Source: Prorocentrum cordatum (Eukaryota > Sar > Dinophyceae > Prorocentrales > Prorocentraceae). Taken from it: DNA of 64,000 nt. Below are positions 40,565-51,023 of this stretch, one piece after another (position 1 is the stretch's first letter; each line of letters begins with the position of its first letter). The stretch is from contig CAUYUJ010016068.1 in NCBI GenBank assembly GCA_963575745.1, forward strand, positions 233,264 through 297,263, written 5' to 3'. The position numbers and the translations under genes are program-made. The notes under the pieces were generated by a model. It was not told where the DNA came from. It worked only from the letters and a program-made list of their open reading frames with translations, and did no database searches.

Positions 40565-41515
40565 CCGAACGGAACGGAACGGAACGGAAGCCGGCGCAAG
40601 GCTCCGCGAGGGAGCTGCCGGGAGGGCCGAGGCCCGCTCACATCTTAATGTAATCGTCCTTCAGTTGGTCCCACATTTCTAACATCGCAACCTGTGTCCA
40701 ATCGTCGTGGCCAAGGGTGGTCAGCACATGTTGTTTGATATCGTCAACCCATCGGGTCTTAGGGCGCCCTGGGCGTCGCCGGGCTGGCGTGCGTAGGTCC
40801 AGCTGTGGAGCCCAGTTCAAGATTTGAGCCGGCCATTCTCGTGCTTCCATAAATACAACTTTCCGCGCCCATTCCAATTTTTTTCGCCTGTAGATCGTGG
40901 CCCAATAATCCACATCATATCCGTGCATCCGTCGTACTGCCTCGTGGGTGGCACGTTTAATTCAATCCGGCCAAGGCTCCAGTAAAGGGTCAACCTCGAT
41001 GACGTCGGTGCCCAGGTCGGGGGGCGGAGCGGCGTCGGTGTTTGAGCCAGGCAATAGCCGTCGTCTCGGCACACGCACGATCATGCGGAGCATCCGGCGC
41101 TGGATCTTGTTCAAAGTATGTTGCATATCACGTGTAAGTGTCCAGCTTTCGCTCCCGTATAGCACAGTCGGTGTAACCGTGCCACTGAACAGCCGGAGTC
41201 GGTCACGTAAAGAATATGATTTGTCTGTTAGTTCTCCCTTCAGCATGTGGAACTTCTTACATGCAGCGGCGATCATGTTGTCGAGTTCGACTTTGTGCTG
41301 TCCTGCAAATTGTATCATTTTCCCAAATATTTAGTGAAGCGGTAAGGAGGTATTACTTCGATTACCATGCCGTTCGCATGTACATGTGCTGGAGGTCGTC
41401 CCCTGCGAGTGAATCCGTGACCGTTGTGTAATATCTTCGTCTTGCTGGGATGCAAGTGTAAGCCGATGTGCGACGCTTGCGTGCTGAAGTCGGATAGCAT
41501 GCTACGAACGGCCAC
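40565..41515 (-). mobile_element. 5'-truncated LINE fragment (RT C-terminus) inserted in gag
   Basis: Minus-strand frames give LHPSKTKILHNGHG and YRFTKYLG (41677-41315), then VTPTVLYGSESWTLTRDMQH and LNKIQRRMLRMIVR (41318-40962), then WATIYRRKKLEWARKVVF and RRRPGRPKTRWVDDIK (40928-40638), the usual thumb and C-terminal region of RTE-like LINEs. One frameshift lies near 41315 and an in-frame TGA at 40964-40962, where this family has W (PWPD-W-IKR). The 3' end runs into a short (TTCCG)4 tail near 40565-40590. The 5' truncation point is near 41510. The fragment is in the same orientation as its host element. Confidence 0.82.
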
Positions 41516-42250
41516 GAACGTGACGAACGTGCGTGCACATGCGCCGAACCGCCACGAACGTGACTTTGACCTCCTCTGGGGCCTTTCGGAGAATCTCGCG
41601 ATATGGCTATGGCGCGTGCTCGAGCAGCACACTGGCTCGTACATTGCCCGAGACTGCTTCGCCACTCTGGTCCACATACTCTGCCACGATCGCCGCCCGC
41701 GCCGCGACAGACTGGAAGAATTCGATGCCCGACTCCCTGTCCTTCGCCCAGTTGCCGTGGGGATTCAGGATAACTCGTACATTTGCCGTCCATATGTTGC
41801 CTGAGAAGCCTCGCTGCCTTGGGCCTTTTCCTTCTCACTTCCCCCCCTCGCTCGCCGCCGATGTCCTGCTTTGGCACTTTATCTGGAGCAGCCGTCACGC
41901 CTCCAACACGCCTTTGCGCGATAGCTTGACCACTCCCTTGGTTTTGCCGTCGCACCACGAGATGAGCAAGTGGCGGAGCCTGGCGCTAGCCTGCTTCGCT
42001 CGGCCACCGAACGCGTCGTTGACGAGAGGATCCCTGTGTTGCGCCCCCTCCATCTTCAGGTCCTCTAGGCCGAGCAGCGCGGTGCAGGTATCGATTCTGA
42101 AATTCCAATGTCCCCACTGTTCGCGTGTGCCGTCAGAACGTTGGACGCACATGTCCGTGCGAACGTTGACCACGTCGATCGCCGCCATGGCTGGGTCAGC
42201 CTTGGCTCCGCGGAGGCCCGCGGAAATGGTGCGGCGGGGTGGGGGACGAA
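41516..42250 (-). pseudogene. Copia-type gag capsid remnant
   Basis: Two frames (42188-41895 and 41958-41362) cover it. The first reads EQWGHWNFRIDTCTALLGLE and ARLRHLLISWCDGKTKGVVK, and the second, after a frameshift near 41900, contains patches that continue a gag-like pattern (NPHGNWAKDRESG, LRKAPEEVKV in adjacent frames). The W-rich helical pattern followed by SWCDGK resembles gag proteins of dinoflagellate copia elements; this rests on remembered resemblance. It ends where the LINE fragment begins. Confidence 0.6.
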
Positions 42251-42270
42251 TTCAGCGCTCGCGGGCCTGG

Positions 42271-42289
42271 GAACCGAGCTCTGCGACCA
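42271..42289 (-). promoter_or_regulatory. Putative primer-binding site (initiator tRNA-Met-like)
   Basis: Minus-strand TGGTCGCAGAGCTCGGTTC directly follows the CA that ends the putative 5' LTR (42291-42290). It resembles the complement of an initiator tRNA-Met 3' end (TGGTAGCAGAG...GGTT), the usual primer of copia elements, with at least one mismatch. I infer this from memory of tRNA ends. Confidence 0.5.
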
Positions 42290-42360
42290 TGAAGCGAATT
42301 GGATAGATGACTTGATCATGCTAGGACCAAGCTCGCGGTCATGGCTGTGCAACAATCTCT
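42290..42360 (-). repeat. Putative 5' LTR end of the copia-type element
   Basis: On the minus strand AGAGATTGTTGCACAGCCAT to AATTCGCTTCA, matching 35748-35665. It is followed at once by the primer-site-like sequence, as expected for a U5 end. The LTR start upstream is not defined. Confidence 0.5.
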
Positions 42361-42795
42361 CCTGCCCGTGGGAGTGCCCGACCACAGCATATACACTACA
42401 CAACACGAGTAGTGTTGTTGATCGCCCTGCAGGCGTTGCCACGTGGCGAATCGAATGACATAATACGTGTTACTCTGCCACGAGGCGTCCCGAGCATAAG
42501 GCAGGGCCATCAGCTCGTCGTTGTCGTTGTCATCGTTGTCGTCGTCGTGGTCGCCGTCGACGTCGTCTATCCGGGTCGGCGGCGCCGGCCGCAAGGCCTT
42601 CACAACAACATTGTTTGTTCTGCTCCGAGGCGTGGCCGTGTGACGTGGAAGATGTTCTGATTCCGCTGCGTTGATTTGGAATTTCATCATTGAAATTGAT
42701 GTGCATTGTATTGCGGTGCAGCGCATCGCGTTGCATTGCATTCGCAATTGCACGCCATTTCTTTTACAGACAAGCTGAATACGAGTTGGCCACCA
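42361..42795. other. No gene seen
   Basis: Unique DNA with a short GTC/GTT-rich patch (42510-42560). CATTGTATTGCGGTGCAGCG words at 42700-42740 form a loose ATTGC/GTTGC repeat. Confidence 0.4.
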
Positions 42796-42799
42796 ATAA

Positions 42800-43075
42800 G
42801 CGCAAAAATGGCCAACCAGCCAACCGATCAACCAACAAACCAGCCGACCTACCATCAACCAGCCCATAACCAGCCAGCCAACCAGCCAACCAACCAACAA
42901 ACCAACCAACAACCAAACAGGCCATCCCGTGGCATTTTTTGGATGTTCCACACCGCAGGGCGCGGACTAGATTTTTACCCAGGGACCAGCCAGCCAACCA
43001 ACCAGCCAACTACTCTAGCAATACATGCTTTGCCTGGGTAGCCAGCTAGCCAGCCAACCAGCCAGCCATGCCACT
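42800..43075. repeat. (CCAACCAGCCAA)n-like simple repeat
   Basis: CCAACCAG, CAACCAAC and CCAGCC tetranucleotide-based words in two blocks (42810-42930 and 42985-43070) separated by about 60 bases of unique DNA. Similar to the tract before composite element copy 2. Confidence 0.85.
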
Positions 43076-43166
43076 CTTTGGGGCGCTTTTGAGGATGTCT
43101 CATACGTCGGGACCTGGAACATGCTTCGAATCCTGGAAGTATGTATATGTGCGTATCGATTCACAC

Positions 43167-43217
43167 ATGCATACATACATACATACATACATACATACAT
43201 ACATACATACATACATG
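43167..43217. repeat. (CATA)n microsatellite
   Basis: About twelve perfect tetranucleotide units. Confidence 0.95.
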
Positions 43218-44915
43218 TGCATATATTCTGAAACCCCGACGAAAGAAGTGTCTTAACCATTATCACTCTCACCCATGCCTTCCCATTCCACTGATTTTCT
43301 CTATCCGCAGACGGGTGTCTTAGCGAACCTGGAACCACGGAAAAGACACCATCGTGCGATGCGCAATCAGAAAACGGAAGCTGTGTGCATTGGATTACAT
43401 TGGATTGAATTGGAGGAGGAGGAGGTGGAGGAGGTGGCGGATGAGTAGGAGCAGGAAAAAAAGGAGGATGGGAAAAGAGGAGGATGAGAAGAAACAGCAG
43501 CAGAAGGAGCAGGAGTAGGAGCGAGAGCGCTAGGACCAGGAGGACCAGGGGAAGGTAGAGGAGGGGAAAGGAGCGGGGCGACAACGAAGGACTCGGATCG
43601 AGAAAAATCGCCCGCGGTGAGCGACGGATGCAAAACGCCGCTCTGAATGAGGCCCACGCTACAGCGGGAAAACCAGGTTGAAACGCGGGAAACATTCTGA
43701 CTGGAAATAACCATATGGAAAATACGATGTGTGCCCCGGTTTGGAAAAATACACGGAGGAGGCTGGATAATCCGAGCACGTAGTCGGGGGGGAGGGGAGA
43801 GTAGTAAGTCGTACTGAGAAAATGCAAACGGGGCAGACTAGGACTAGGAAGGGGAAGGAACCACAGGAAGGAGCAGGGGCAGTGGCAGTGGACCGTGAGC
43901 CCAATGCACTGGTGAGAGGGATGGGTGTTTGCTCGGGACTGCTCGGAGGCGATGGAAAGAGAGTCCTGATGGACGACGTCGCTGGGTGGTACCCTGACGT
44001 CCGCGTCGTCTCCGCACTCGATGAAGGCTATCTGGCGATGCATGGGGAACCGCATGTGCGCAAGCAAAAATGTATGCGCATATGTGCGAGACACCACAAG
44101 GCTGCGGGCCTCCCTTGGGGTCCCGAAGCAGGCCAAAAATCCGCGTGTCCCCTGAAGACACCGGCAACAACAAGCTCAACATGGTGGCCCGCTGCAGAAA
44201 TGCCGGCCATCATCCACATGCGGCGTACGTCCAAGACCGATCCTCGTAGCACGGGCTAGGGAATCTCGCGCGCATCATCGCGCCGACCGCCGAATGAGCA
44301 AGCAAACCTGCAAGCACGTGAACGGACAAATACACCTGCCACCGCGTCTATGTCGAGCATACATACGCCTATCCAGTTCCATCCAGATCCAGCAAAAGCC
44401 GAGATGCACATCGCAAACCAAGCGGGCATGCCCCAAGGAGGAGGAGGAGGCCGAGGAGAGGGGGGAAGAGGAGGACGACAGAGTCAAGATGAGGACGAGG
44501 ACGATGAGGACGAGTGTGAGGGAGAGAGAAGGCGAGAGAGGGATCACACAGCCGAGACTGAGGGACAAAGCAAAAAACGGGCAGGAGAACGAGGTACAAG
44601 GAGAGGGGGGGAGAAAGCTCAAGACTCAAGACTCAAGGCTCGAGGCCCCATTCCTATCAGGGCGCCCCGCGAGGGGGGCTCTGCGTGAACCCTCAGGAGT
44701 CGACGTCCGACTTCGCCGCCCGGCGCCCAGCTGACAAACTAGGGAGACAGACTCTGCCCAGCCCCACCGCCGCCTGACCGCCGGACATCAGCACGACTCG
44801 TGGTGCGCATGCGCGGGCCCCCCGTGGCGCCGCCCCCGGCGCGGTCCGCGCACACGGGGCACAGCCGATCCACAAGCTCCGCGCGGACCTCTGTTTGCGC
44901 GTGTGCACGGGTTGC
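43218..44915. other. No gene seen; purine-rich patches
   Basis: 43400-43600 and 44420-44620 are purine-rich on the plus strand, and long minus-strand frames (for example 43015-44136) come from the matching pyrimidine bias, giving Leu/Pro/Ser-rich peptides. The word GTGCGATGCGCAATCAGAAA (43355) is echoed at about 60546. Confidence 0.45.
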
Positions 44916-45060
44916 TGCCGTCGGTGTTGTTGTTGGTGGTGGTGGTGTGGTTGCTGCTGCTGATGTTATTGCAGTTGCAGCTGTAGTTGTTTGTGTTGTC
45001 GTTGTTGCTGCTGCTGCTGTTGTTGGTGTTACTGCTGCTGCTGCTGCTGTTATGTTTTGT
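44916..45060. repeat. (GTT/GCT)n-rich trinucleotide tract
   Basis: GTTGTT, GGTGGT, TGCTGC and TGTTGT words over about 145 bases. Confidence 0.85.
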
Positions 45061-45315
45061 ATCCTTCTTCTTCTTCCTCTGGGCACCAGGGCCTGTTTCT
45101 TTTTCAGAGGCGGCCCCGCTCCGAGGGGCGCCTCACTTTCGCGTGGCGGCGCGCACCGTGGGGCGGGGGGAGGGGGGAGAGGCCTCTCAGAGGGAGGAGG
45201 CATCTGAGAAGACGGCGCGCCGGCCCCGCATCTGCCAATAGGAGGCCCGCGCCTTCTGGGAAGCAGCCTCCCACTGAGGAGCCTTCCCCCTCCCCCCCTA
45301 CCCCCCTACACCCTG
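45061..45315. other. No gene seen
   Basis: G+C-rich unique DNA. Confidence 0.4.
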
Positions 45316-45466
45316 CGAAATGCTTAAGAAATCATGGGTTCAGAAATTCATAGTCTCAGAACTTGAATAAAACCCAGAACTTCTATCAAAATCTTGGGAT
45401 TTACATTGAAAAGTTAAGAATAATCGAGACTCTGGACGAAAACTTAGGTTTTCTTAAGCATCGCCT
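45316..45466. repeat. A+T-rich element with 17-bp terminal inverted repeats
   Basis: GCGAAATGCTTAAGAAA at the left and, in reverse complement, GGCGATGCTTAAGAAAACC at the right, about 120 bp apart. The interior is A+T-rich (AAACCCAGAACTTCTATC) in contrast to its surroundings. It ends about four bases before the assembly gap. Single copy in this window, so MITE status is a guess. Confidence 0.65.
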
Positions 45467-45469
45467 GAG

Positions 45470-45569
45470 NNNNNNNNNNNNNNNNNNNNNNNNNNNNNNN
45501 NNNNNNNNNNNNNNNNNNNNNNNNNNNNNNNNNNNNNNNNNNNNNNNNNNNNNNNNNNNNNNNNNNNNN
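45470..45569. other. Assembly gap of 100 N
   Basis: Exactly 100 undetermined bases, the conventional size for a gap of unknown length. The right side starts in purine-rich repeat, so the missing sequence is probably repetitive. Frames that cross it are meaningless. Confidence 1.
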
Positions 45570-45754
45570 GAGGAGGACGACGAGGAGAAGGAGGAGAAGC
45601 TCCTCCTGCACCTGCCCCTCCTGCGGTCCAAAAGCTCGGGCTTCGCCCCGCCTCCTCTACTCTGCACGTGTCCCCGACCGCGTCGACGGTGCGGCACCGC
45701 TCCTCCTCCCCCTCCCTCTCCCCGTGCTGACCTCCGTGTTCCCCTCCTCCCTCC

Positions 45755-45960
45755 TCGCTCCTCCTCCTCCTCCTCCTCCTCCTCCTCCTCCTCCCTCCTC
45801 CTCCTCTCCCTCCCTCCTCCCCCTCACACGTGCTCCCGCTCTTCCTCCGTTTCTCACTCCTCCTCTCCTCCTCCGCCTCCTCCTCATTCATCCTCATCAT
45901 CATCATCATCCTCATCATCAGCATCATCATCATCATCAAATCATCATAATCATCCATCAG

Positions 45961-45991
<31 letters not shown>

Positions 45992-46065
45992 GTCATCATC
46001 ATCATCATCATCATCATCATCAGCAACAGCATCATCATCATCATCATCATCATCATCCACCTCCT
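45755..46065. repeat. (CTC)n then (CAT)n simple repeat
   Basis: CTC-rich from about 45755 to 45890, then CAT/ATC triplets with CAG and CGT interruptions to about 46057. Confidence 0.92.
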
Positions 46066-46655
46066 TTTGCTACTCCCCATCATGTGCGCCTTCCCGAGCC
46101 CTCTTCCTTAAAGATAACTCATCCCTGTCGCTCCCCCACACCTGGACCGCAGACCGGGCCGCATGTTTCCCTGTGGACTCCTGGACTCCCGCAGTATGGA
46201 TGATTCCGAAGCTTATAATTCCAACAACTGCGCGGAAATATTGCCAACGGCTTCGAACATGCAACTCTCTTCTTGATATCGCTCACATTCGTCTTAAACA
46301 CTTCCAACAGTTGCGCAAACGGAGGCTGGCACGTCTTCAAAACTGGGGCCTCGCGTGACTCTTCGCTTGATGCGAGGATCATTGGTTAAAGCAAATGCGC
46401 AACAACTGCACAAATGCGGGGCGGTTCTGGTACAACGCGGGGGTGTCTCTGTGTGCCCGGCCTTGAACGTTCAAACCCCCCGATGTCGCCTGCAGTGTGG
46501 ATCGAAACATAGACGGCGGTGCCCTTCAGAACGAAGCTTCCGCCTCGACTGCGGGACCACGGGGAGCTCGTGTTTCGAAGGGCCGCTCCGACCAGTGAAA
46601 GGTCACGCTTGAAGGAACTAATGAGGAAGGGGCTGAGGACCAACTTCACACACAT
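46066..46655. other. No gene seen
   Basis: Unique sequence of lower G+C than the window average; no domain in any frame. Confidence 0.4.
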
Positions 46656-46870
46656 GTCTCTATACATATATATATATATATATGTATGTATATATATATA
46701 TATTCTCGTACGTAGATTCATCCACATCCACATGTACACATCTCTACACATATATACATGTAGATGCATGCGTATATGACGGTGCGTATACATACACATA
46801 CACATACACATACACATATCTCGACATGTATGTATACGGATACAGCTATGCATACATATAGATATAGCCA
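46656..46870. repeat. (TA)n and (CATA)n microsatellite cluster
   Basis: TATATATATATGTATGTATA at about 46665-46705, then CACATACACATA and ATACATATAG words to 46865. Confidence 0.9.
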
Positions 46871-46879
46871 TGCTGACAT

Positions 46880-47140
46880 TGCTCCTTCTCCGCCCCTTCC
46901 CCTGCTTCTTCTCCTCCTCCTCCTTCTTCTTCTCCTCCTCCTCACCGTCCCCCTCCTACTCCTGCTCCTCCTGCTCCTCCTGCTCCTCCTCCTTCTCCTC
47001 CTTCTCCTCATGCCTTCATTTTCATTCTCCACCTCCTCCTCCTCCTCCTCCTTCCCGTCCCCCTCATCGTCCTCTTCCTCCTCAGCCCTTCTCCTCCGCC
47101 TCCTCCTTCTCCTTCGCCTCCTCCGCCTACTCCTCCGCCT
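46880..47140. repeat. CTC/CTT-rich polypyrimidine tract
   Basis: Imperfect CTC, CTT and CTG triplets over about 260 bases. Confidence 0.88.
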
Positions 47141-47865
47141 CGGATCTCGCTTCGAGGTGCGCCCGAGTTGGGCGGTTTGGGCTATTCGATGAATCTCCCT
47201 CCTCATCGTCCTCTTGCTCATCCTCTACGCGTGCTTCCCAAAAGCGGTGGCCCGAGCGGGCAAGGTCCTGCAGACAGGCTGGCAGGGCCTGAGACACGTG
47301 CTGGCATACTGCGAGGGCGCGGCCGCAAGAAACCCTCGCAAGAAACCCAACCCTGAAAACCCGCGCGCGAGGTGTGCCTGAGGGGAATCCGGGAGCGCCC
47401 TGAACGCAGCAGCTTCTTCAACCAGTACGGGAAGTCACCGCGCAGCGGGCGGAGCAAAGAAACCCAGGATACCCACGAAAAGCACATGGTTTCTTGATGC
47501 GCGCCCCCACTGTACTGGCGAGCAGGTCCAAGTGGAGGGGCATCGCCTCCGATCAGCAGTACCCCCAACAATCCGCCTCCTCCCCCTGCCTCTGCCCGCC
47601 TACCGCTGCCGACCCTTCAAGGAAGAAAAGCCTCCAACACATATCGACACTCGATCGTCGAACCTGAGGGGAAGCGTTTGGGTGGGGACCAGCTCAAGGA
47701 TGAGATACTGGGCTTGCATCGGCGACACGTCGCCAGAAGATCGGCGATAGATCCCCGACAGCGAATCCTCGCGCTCCTTGGCGGGGTGGGCTATCAGGCC
47801 CCTATCGGCAATGAATGGAAGATCGGAGATTGGGGGTGGATGCAGTTCCCCCTGAGCCTATGTAG
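47141..47865. other. No gene seen
   Basis: Unique DNA. 47700-47840 shares scattered words with 52480-52600 (GGCCCCTATCGGCAAT-like, GATTGGGGGTGGATGCA-like), so an old dispersed repeat may be present in both. Confidence 0.4.
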
Positions 47866-48130
47866 GACGAGGAGGAGGAGGAGGAGGAGGAGCAAGGGGG
47901 AGGAGGAGGAGGAGGAGGAGGAGGAGGAGGAGGAGGAGGAGGAGGAGGAGGAGGCGGAAGAGGAGGAAGAGCAAGGGGGAGGATGATGATGAGGAGGAGG
48001 AGGAGGAGCAAAGAGGAGGAGGAGGAGGAGGAGAAGGAGGAGAAGGAGAAGGAGGAGGAGGAGAAGGAGGAGAAGGAGGAGGAGGAGGGGGAGGGGGAAG
48101 AGGAGAAGGAGGAGGGGAGGGGAAGGAGGA
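47866..48130. repeat. (GGA)n purine tract
   Basis: GGA and GAA triplets with ATG and GCA interruptions for about 265 bases. Confidence 0.93.
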
Positions 48131-48623
48131 TCCCCCCCCAAGCGTCGCCCCCGCGTCGAACCTCGAACCTGCACCTGCCCTGGCCGATCCCTCGGAGCGA
48201 TCCCCGAAGGCGCCTTGCCCGTGTCGTTCAGCTTCACGGCCTCTGCGGGGGCCGAGCCCCCTCCAACGCTCTCCTCCCGCAGCAGGAAGCACATACGACA
48301 CGAGATCTAAACCTCAACCCGGGGGAACGAGAGGGGGGGGAAAGCAAAGGGTAGGGTAGAGACTTAACTCACGCGGCTGACTTTCCCGGCGCCTCCCGGC
48401 GCCGGGAGGCGCCCATATGTATCGAGGACTGGGCCCAGCGGCGGGGCCGAAACCAGCCTGCATGCAGCAGATGTCGTACCCCCCCTTTCCCTATCCCCCC
48501 TTTCTTTCGGCCCGACTTACTGGGCCCTGGAAGCGACAAGGCAACTTTTTCACTGGTCCCATTTTGCCGTTTTGATGTGCGGGCTCCGGCACCGTTTTGT
48601 TGCCGGCGGGCAGTGGAAAGCGC
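48131..48623. other. No gene; perfect 26-bp palindrome at 48388-48413
   Basis: GGCGCCTCCCGGC followed by its exact reverse complement forms a 26-bp perfect palindrome with no spacer. TGGGCCCTGGAAGCG at 48521 recurs at 49514, so these words flank the pentanucleotide element. Confidence 0.7.
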
Positions 48624-49460
48624 CCCGGGCGGTTCCCCCAGTATCCGCCCCGCGGTTCCCCCAGTTACGTCCCCTTAGCTTAGCGTTGCTTGTCTCATCT
48701 TAGCTGAACTTATTTTATCTTAGCTTAGCTTCATCGTAGCTCAGGTTTATCTTAGCTTAGCTTACCTTCATCTTAGCTTCGCTGAGCTTTAGCATAGCAG
48801 AGCACAGCATAGCATAGCATAGCGCAGCACAGCATATCATAGCATAGCCCAGCATAGCATAGCATAGCATAGCGCAGCATAGCATAGCGTAGCATAGCGC
48901 AGCACAGCACAGCACAGCACAGCGCAGCAAAGCATAGCATAGCGCATAGCATAGCATAGCATAGCATAGCATAGCAGCAAAGCAAAGGCAAATCAACAGC
49001 AGCGACAGCAAAGCAAAGCACAAGCAACGCAAAGCAAATCAAAGCATTAGCATGGGTGTAATTCCCTACCTAGGCTCTGCCTAGAGGGTTAGCTTAGCTT
49101 AGCTTAGCTTAGCATAGCGCAGCGCTGCATTATCATAGCATAGCATAGCATAGCCAAACATAGTATATCATAGCATAGCGCAACATAACATAGCATATCC
49201 TAGCATAGCATATCATAGCATGGCATAACGCAGCTTAGCATAACATAGCATAGCACAGCTTAGCATAGCACAGCACAGCATGACATATCATAGCTTAGCT
49301 TAGCATACCATATCATACCATGTCATAACATAGCATAGCATAGCGCCGCATAGCATAGCATAACATATCACAACATAGCGCAGCATAGCATGGCATGGCA
49401 TAGCATAGCAACTAATGCTGCTTTCCTAGGGGCTCCAATTTCTAGGTAGGCTCGCACTGG
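48624..49460. repeat. Pentanucleotide composite element, copy 2
   Basis: The same head (CGGTTCCCCCAG twice, GTTACGTCCCCTTAGC), TTAGC/ATAGC pentamers, mid-spacer CCTACCTAGGCTCTGCCTAG (49066-49085) and tail CAACTAATGCTGCTTTCCTA (about 49410) as copy 1. The array is mostly AGCAT and AGCGC pentamers and has its own sequence, so arrays evolve while head, spacer and tail stay fixed. Confidence 0.82.
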
Positions 49461-49745
49461 GGTAATCTAAGATTTCGGATGTTAAGATATCTTATCGTAT
49501 GTGTTTACCTCAGTGGGCCCTGGAAGCGGCAGGTCCGTTTTTCATCGTTTACGAGAAAAGTGTCTCTTGAACATGGGAACGGTAAAACACAGCGACTGGA
49601 AACGGCAACAAACACCACCTTCGTCGTCGGCCATTCAGCTGCAAAGTGCTCAAGGGGCTCTGCAGGGGAAAGCAAGAATGTCCGCGCTGCACCTGCAGGC
49701 AAGCCGATGCCTTACTGGATGTGCCTGCAACGCGCTTCCCGCTTC
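49461..49745. other. No gene seen
   Basis: Unique DNA with no recognisable feature beyond the flanking word at 49514. Confidence 0.4.
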
Positions 49746-50255
49746 CCTCGGCGGGGAAGGCTACGGAACCTTGCCGGACCACTCCCAAGGGCCTCCACGA
49801 GGAGGCCCTCGGAGAGGGCCACGAGTTGGCCCGCCCCGTGCTCCCCCTACAGTCGGGGCGTTGACCTAAGGAACCCTAAATTAGGAACGAGGCCCCTTTT
49901 TTCAATGAATTCAACTTCGATTTCCCATCGAAAACCTACGGAAAACAGAAGGCAAACTGTGAAACAATGAAGGAACACGGGGCCCCTCCCAAACGAGAAG
50001 GGTTCCTTCTTCAGCGCCCCGACTGTACCCCGCCGCCCCTCTGCTGCGACTTCTCCCTCTCCGCCCCTCGTCTAAAAATCTCCCCCTCGGCGGGGAAGGC
50101 TACGGACCATCGCCGGACCATTCCCAGGGGCCTCCACGAGGAGGCCCTCGGAAAAGGGCCAAGAGTGGGCCCGCCCCGTGCTGCCCCCATACCCCACCGC
50201 CCCTCTGCGGTGACTTCTTCCTCTCCGCCCCTCGTCTAAAAAATCGCCCCCCGGG
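49746..50255. repeat. 160-bp tandem duplication, one half carrying MITE A copy 4
   Basis: Unit 1 (49746-49847 plus 50026-50084) and unit 2 (50085-about 50250) both run CTCGGCGGGGAAGGCTACGG, CCTCCACGAGGAGGCCCTCG, GCCCGCCCCGTGCT, CCCCTCTGC, CTCCGCCCCTCGTCTAAAAA. Unit 1 is interrupted by the MITE at its TA; unit 2 keeps a single TA (50190-50191) at the same place. Confidence 0.92.
49848..50025. mobile_element. MITE family A, copy 4 (178 bp, intact)
   Basis: CAGTCGGGGCGTTGACCTAA to TTCAGCGCCCCGACTG with TA on both sides (49846-49847 and 50026-50027). The interior has the TTCGATT/CATCGAA stem and GGCCCCT words of the family. It is the best-preserved copy, and the adjacent empty site confirms its limits. 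Confidence 0.95.
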
Positions 50256-50485
50256 CACCTGCAGGGGTGCGCTGTGACCAGGCTTCCGAGGCGGGTCCGG
50301 CCGCGGCAACGAGGAGCCTCCCGGGGGGGGGCCAGGGAAGGGCGAAGAACAACCGAAGACGTCGATCCTCGAACCTCGAACCTCCTCTCAAGACTCAAGA
50401 CTGCCGAGCTTCTTCTCATCACGGATCGATGTCTGAAGGTCCCCAGGCCCGAAACCCGCCCCAAGAGGCTTGAACACATACGAAC
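50256..50485. other. No gene seen
   Basis: G+C-rich unique DNA. Confidence 0.4.
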
Positions 50486-50487
50486 AA

Positions 50488-50650
50488 AATCCTCCTCCTC
50501 TTCCTCCTCCTCCTCCTCCTCCTCCTCCTCCTCGTCGCTGTCGTCGTCGTCCTCCTCCTCCTCCTCTCCCGTCTCCTCCTCCTCCTCCTCCTCCTCCTCC
50601 TCCTCCTCCTCAAATTCCTCCTCCTCCCCCTCCTTCTCGTTCCCCTCCTC
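50488..50650. repeat. (CTC)n polypyrimidine tract
   Basis: CTC triplets with CGT interruptions for about 160 bases. Confidence 0.92.
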
Positions 50651-50801
50651 CCCCCGCATCGGGCCGGCGTGCTCGCCCGGTCGTGCCGAGTGCGTGGCCG
50701 GCGATTCTGGCTCTGACCCGTTGCGTGAACTCCCTGGGCCGCGCGTGTATGGGCCAGGCTCGCGCGCCAGCGGCTCTCCAGGCGTCTGACCGACGATCCT
50801 C

Positions 50802-51023
50802 TGACCCGGGTCAATCCAGACCCGGGTCAGCGGGAAACCAAAAACTGTAATGCAGGAGAAAAAAAAACTGCAGCGCAAGTCTTCGCAAACCCGGGTCAGC
50901 CAATACGCGCGGCCGCCCCGCAGCCACGAGCGGCTCCTTAACCCGGGTCAGCCAGAGGGGGTCTTCGCAGGATCCTGCAGGATCTGGCGCCCTGGCTGAC
51001 CCCCGTTTGCACTGACCCCCGTC
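50802..51023. mobile_element. MITE family D, copy 2 (222 bp)
   Basis: TGACCCGGGTCAATCCAGAC at the left and CACTGACCCCCGTC at the right, about 90 percent identical to copy 1 throughout by eye (CAGGATCCTGCAGGATCTGG interior). It lies in non-coding DNA here. A more distant relative of the right half may lie at about 57060-57172. Confidence 0.88.

Larger units (their letters stand above)
35665..42360 (-). mobile_element. Decayed copia-type LTR retrotransposon with nested insertions
   Basis: On the minus strand, remnants appear in Ty1/copia order: gag capsid-like (about 42250-41515), gag zinc knuckle (about 40362-40308), aspartic protease (about 40160-39820), integrase tail (about 38830-38740), RT (about 38010-37512) and RNase H (37511-36500). 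All are broken by frameshifts and stops. A 5'-truncated LINE (40565-41515) separates the capsid part from the zinc knuckle, and a 219-bp inverted-repeat element splits the RNase H end. Short similar blocks at 35665-35748 and 42290-42360 look like LTR ends, and a primer-site-like sequence follows the right one. Confidence 0.8.

Noticed and set aside
43015-44136. 373-residue Leu/Pro/Ser-rich minus-strand frame
   Set aside because: Reflects pyrimidine bias on that strand and the (CATA)n repeat; no domain.
45363-46358. 331-residue frame spanning the N block
   Set aside because: Crosses 100 undetermined bases of unknown true length; the rest is CTC and CAT repeat.
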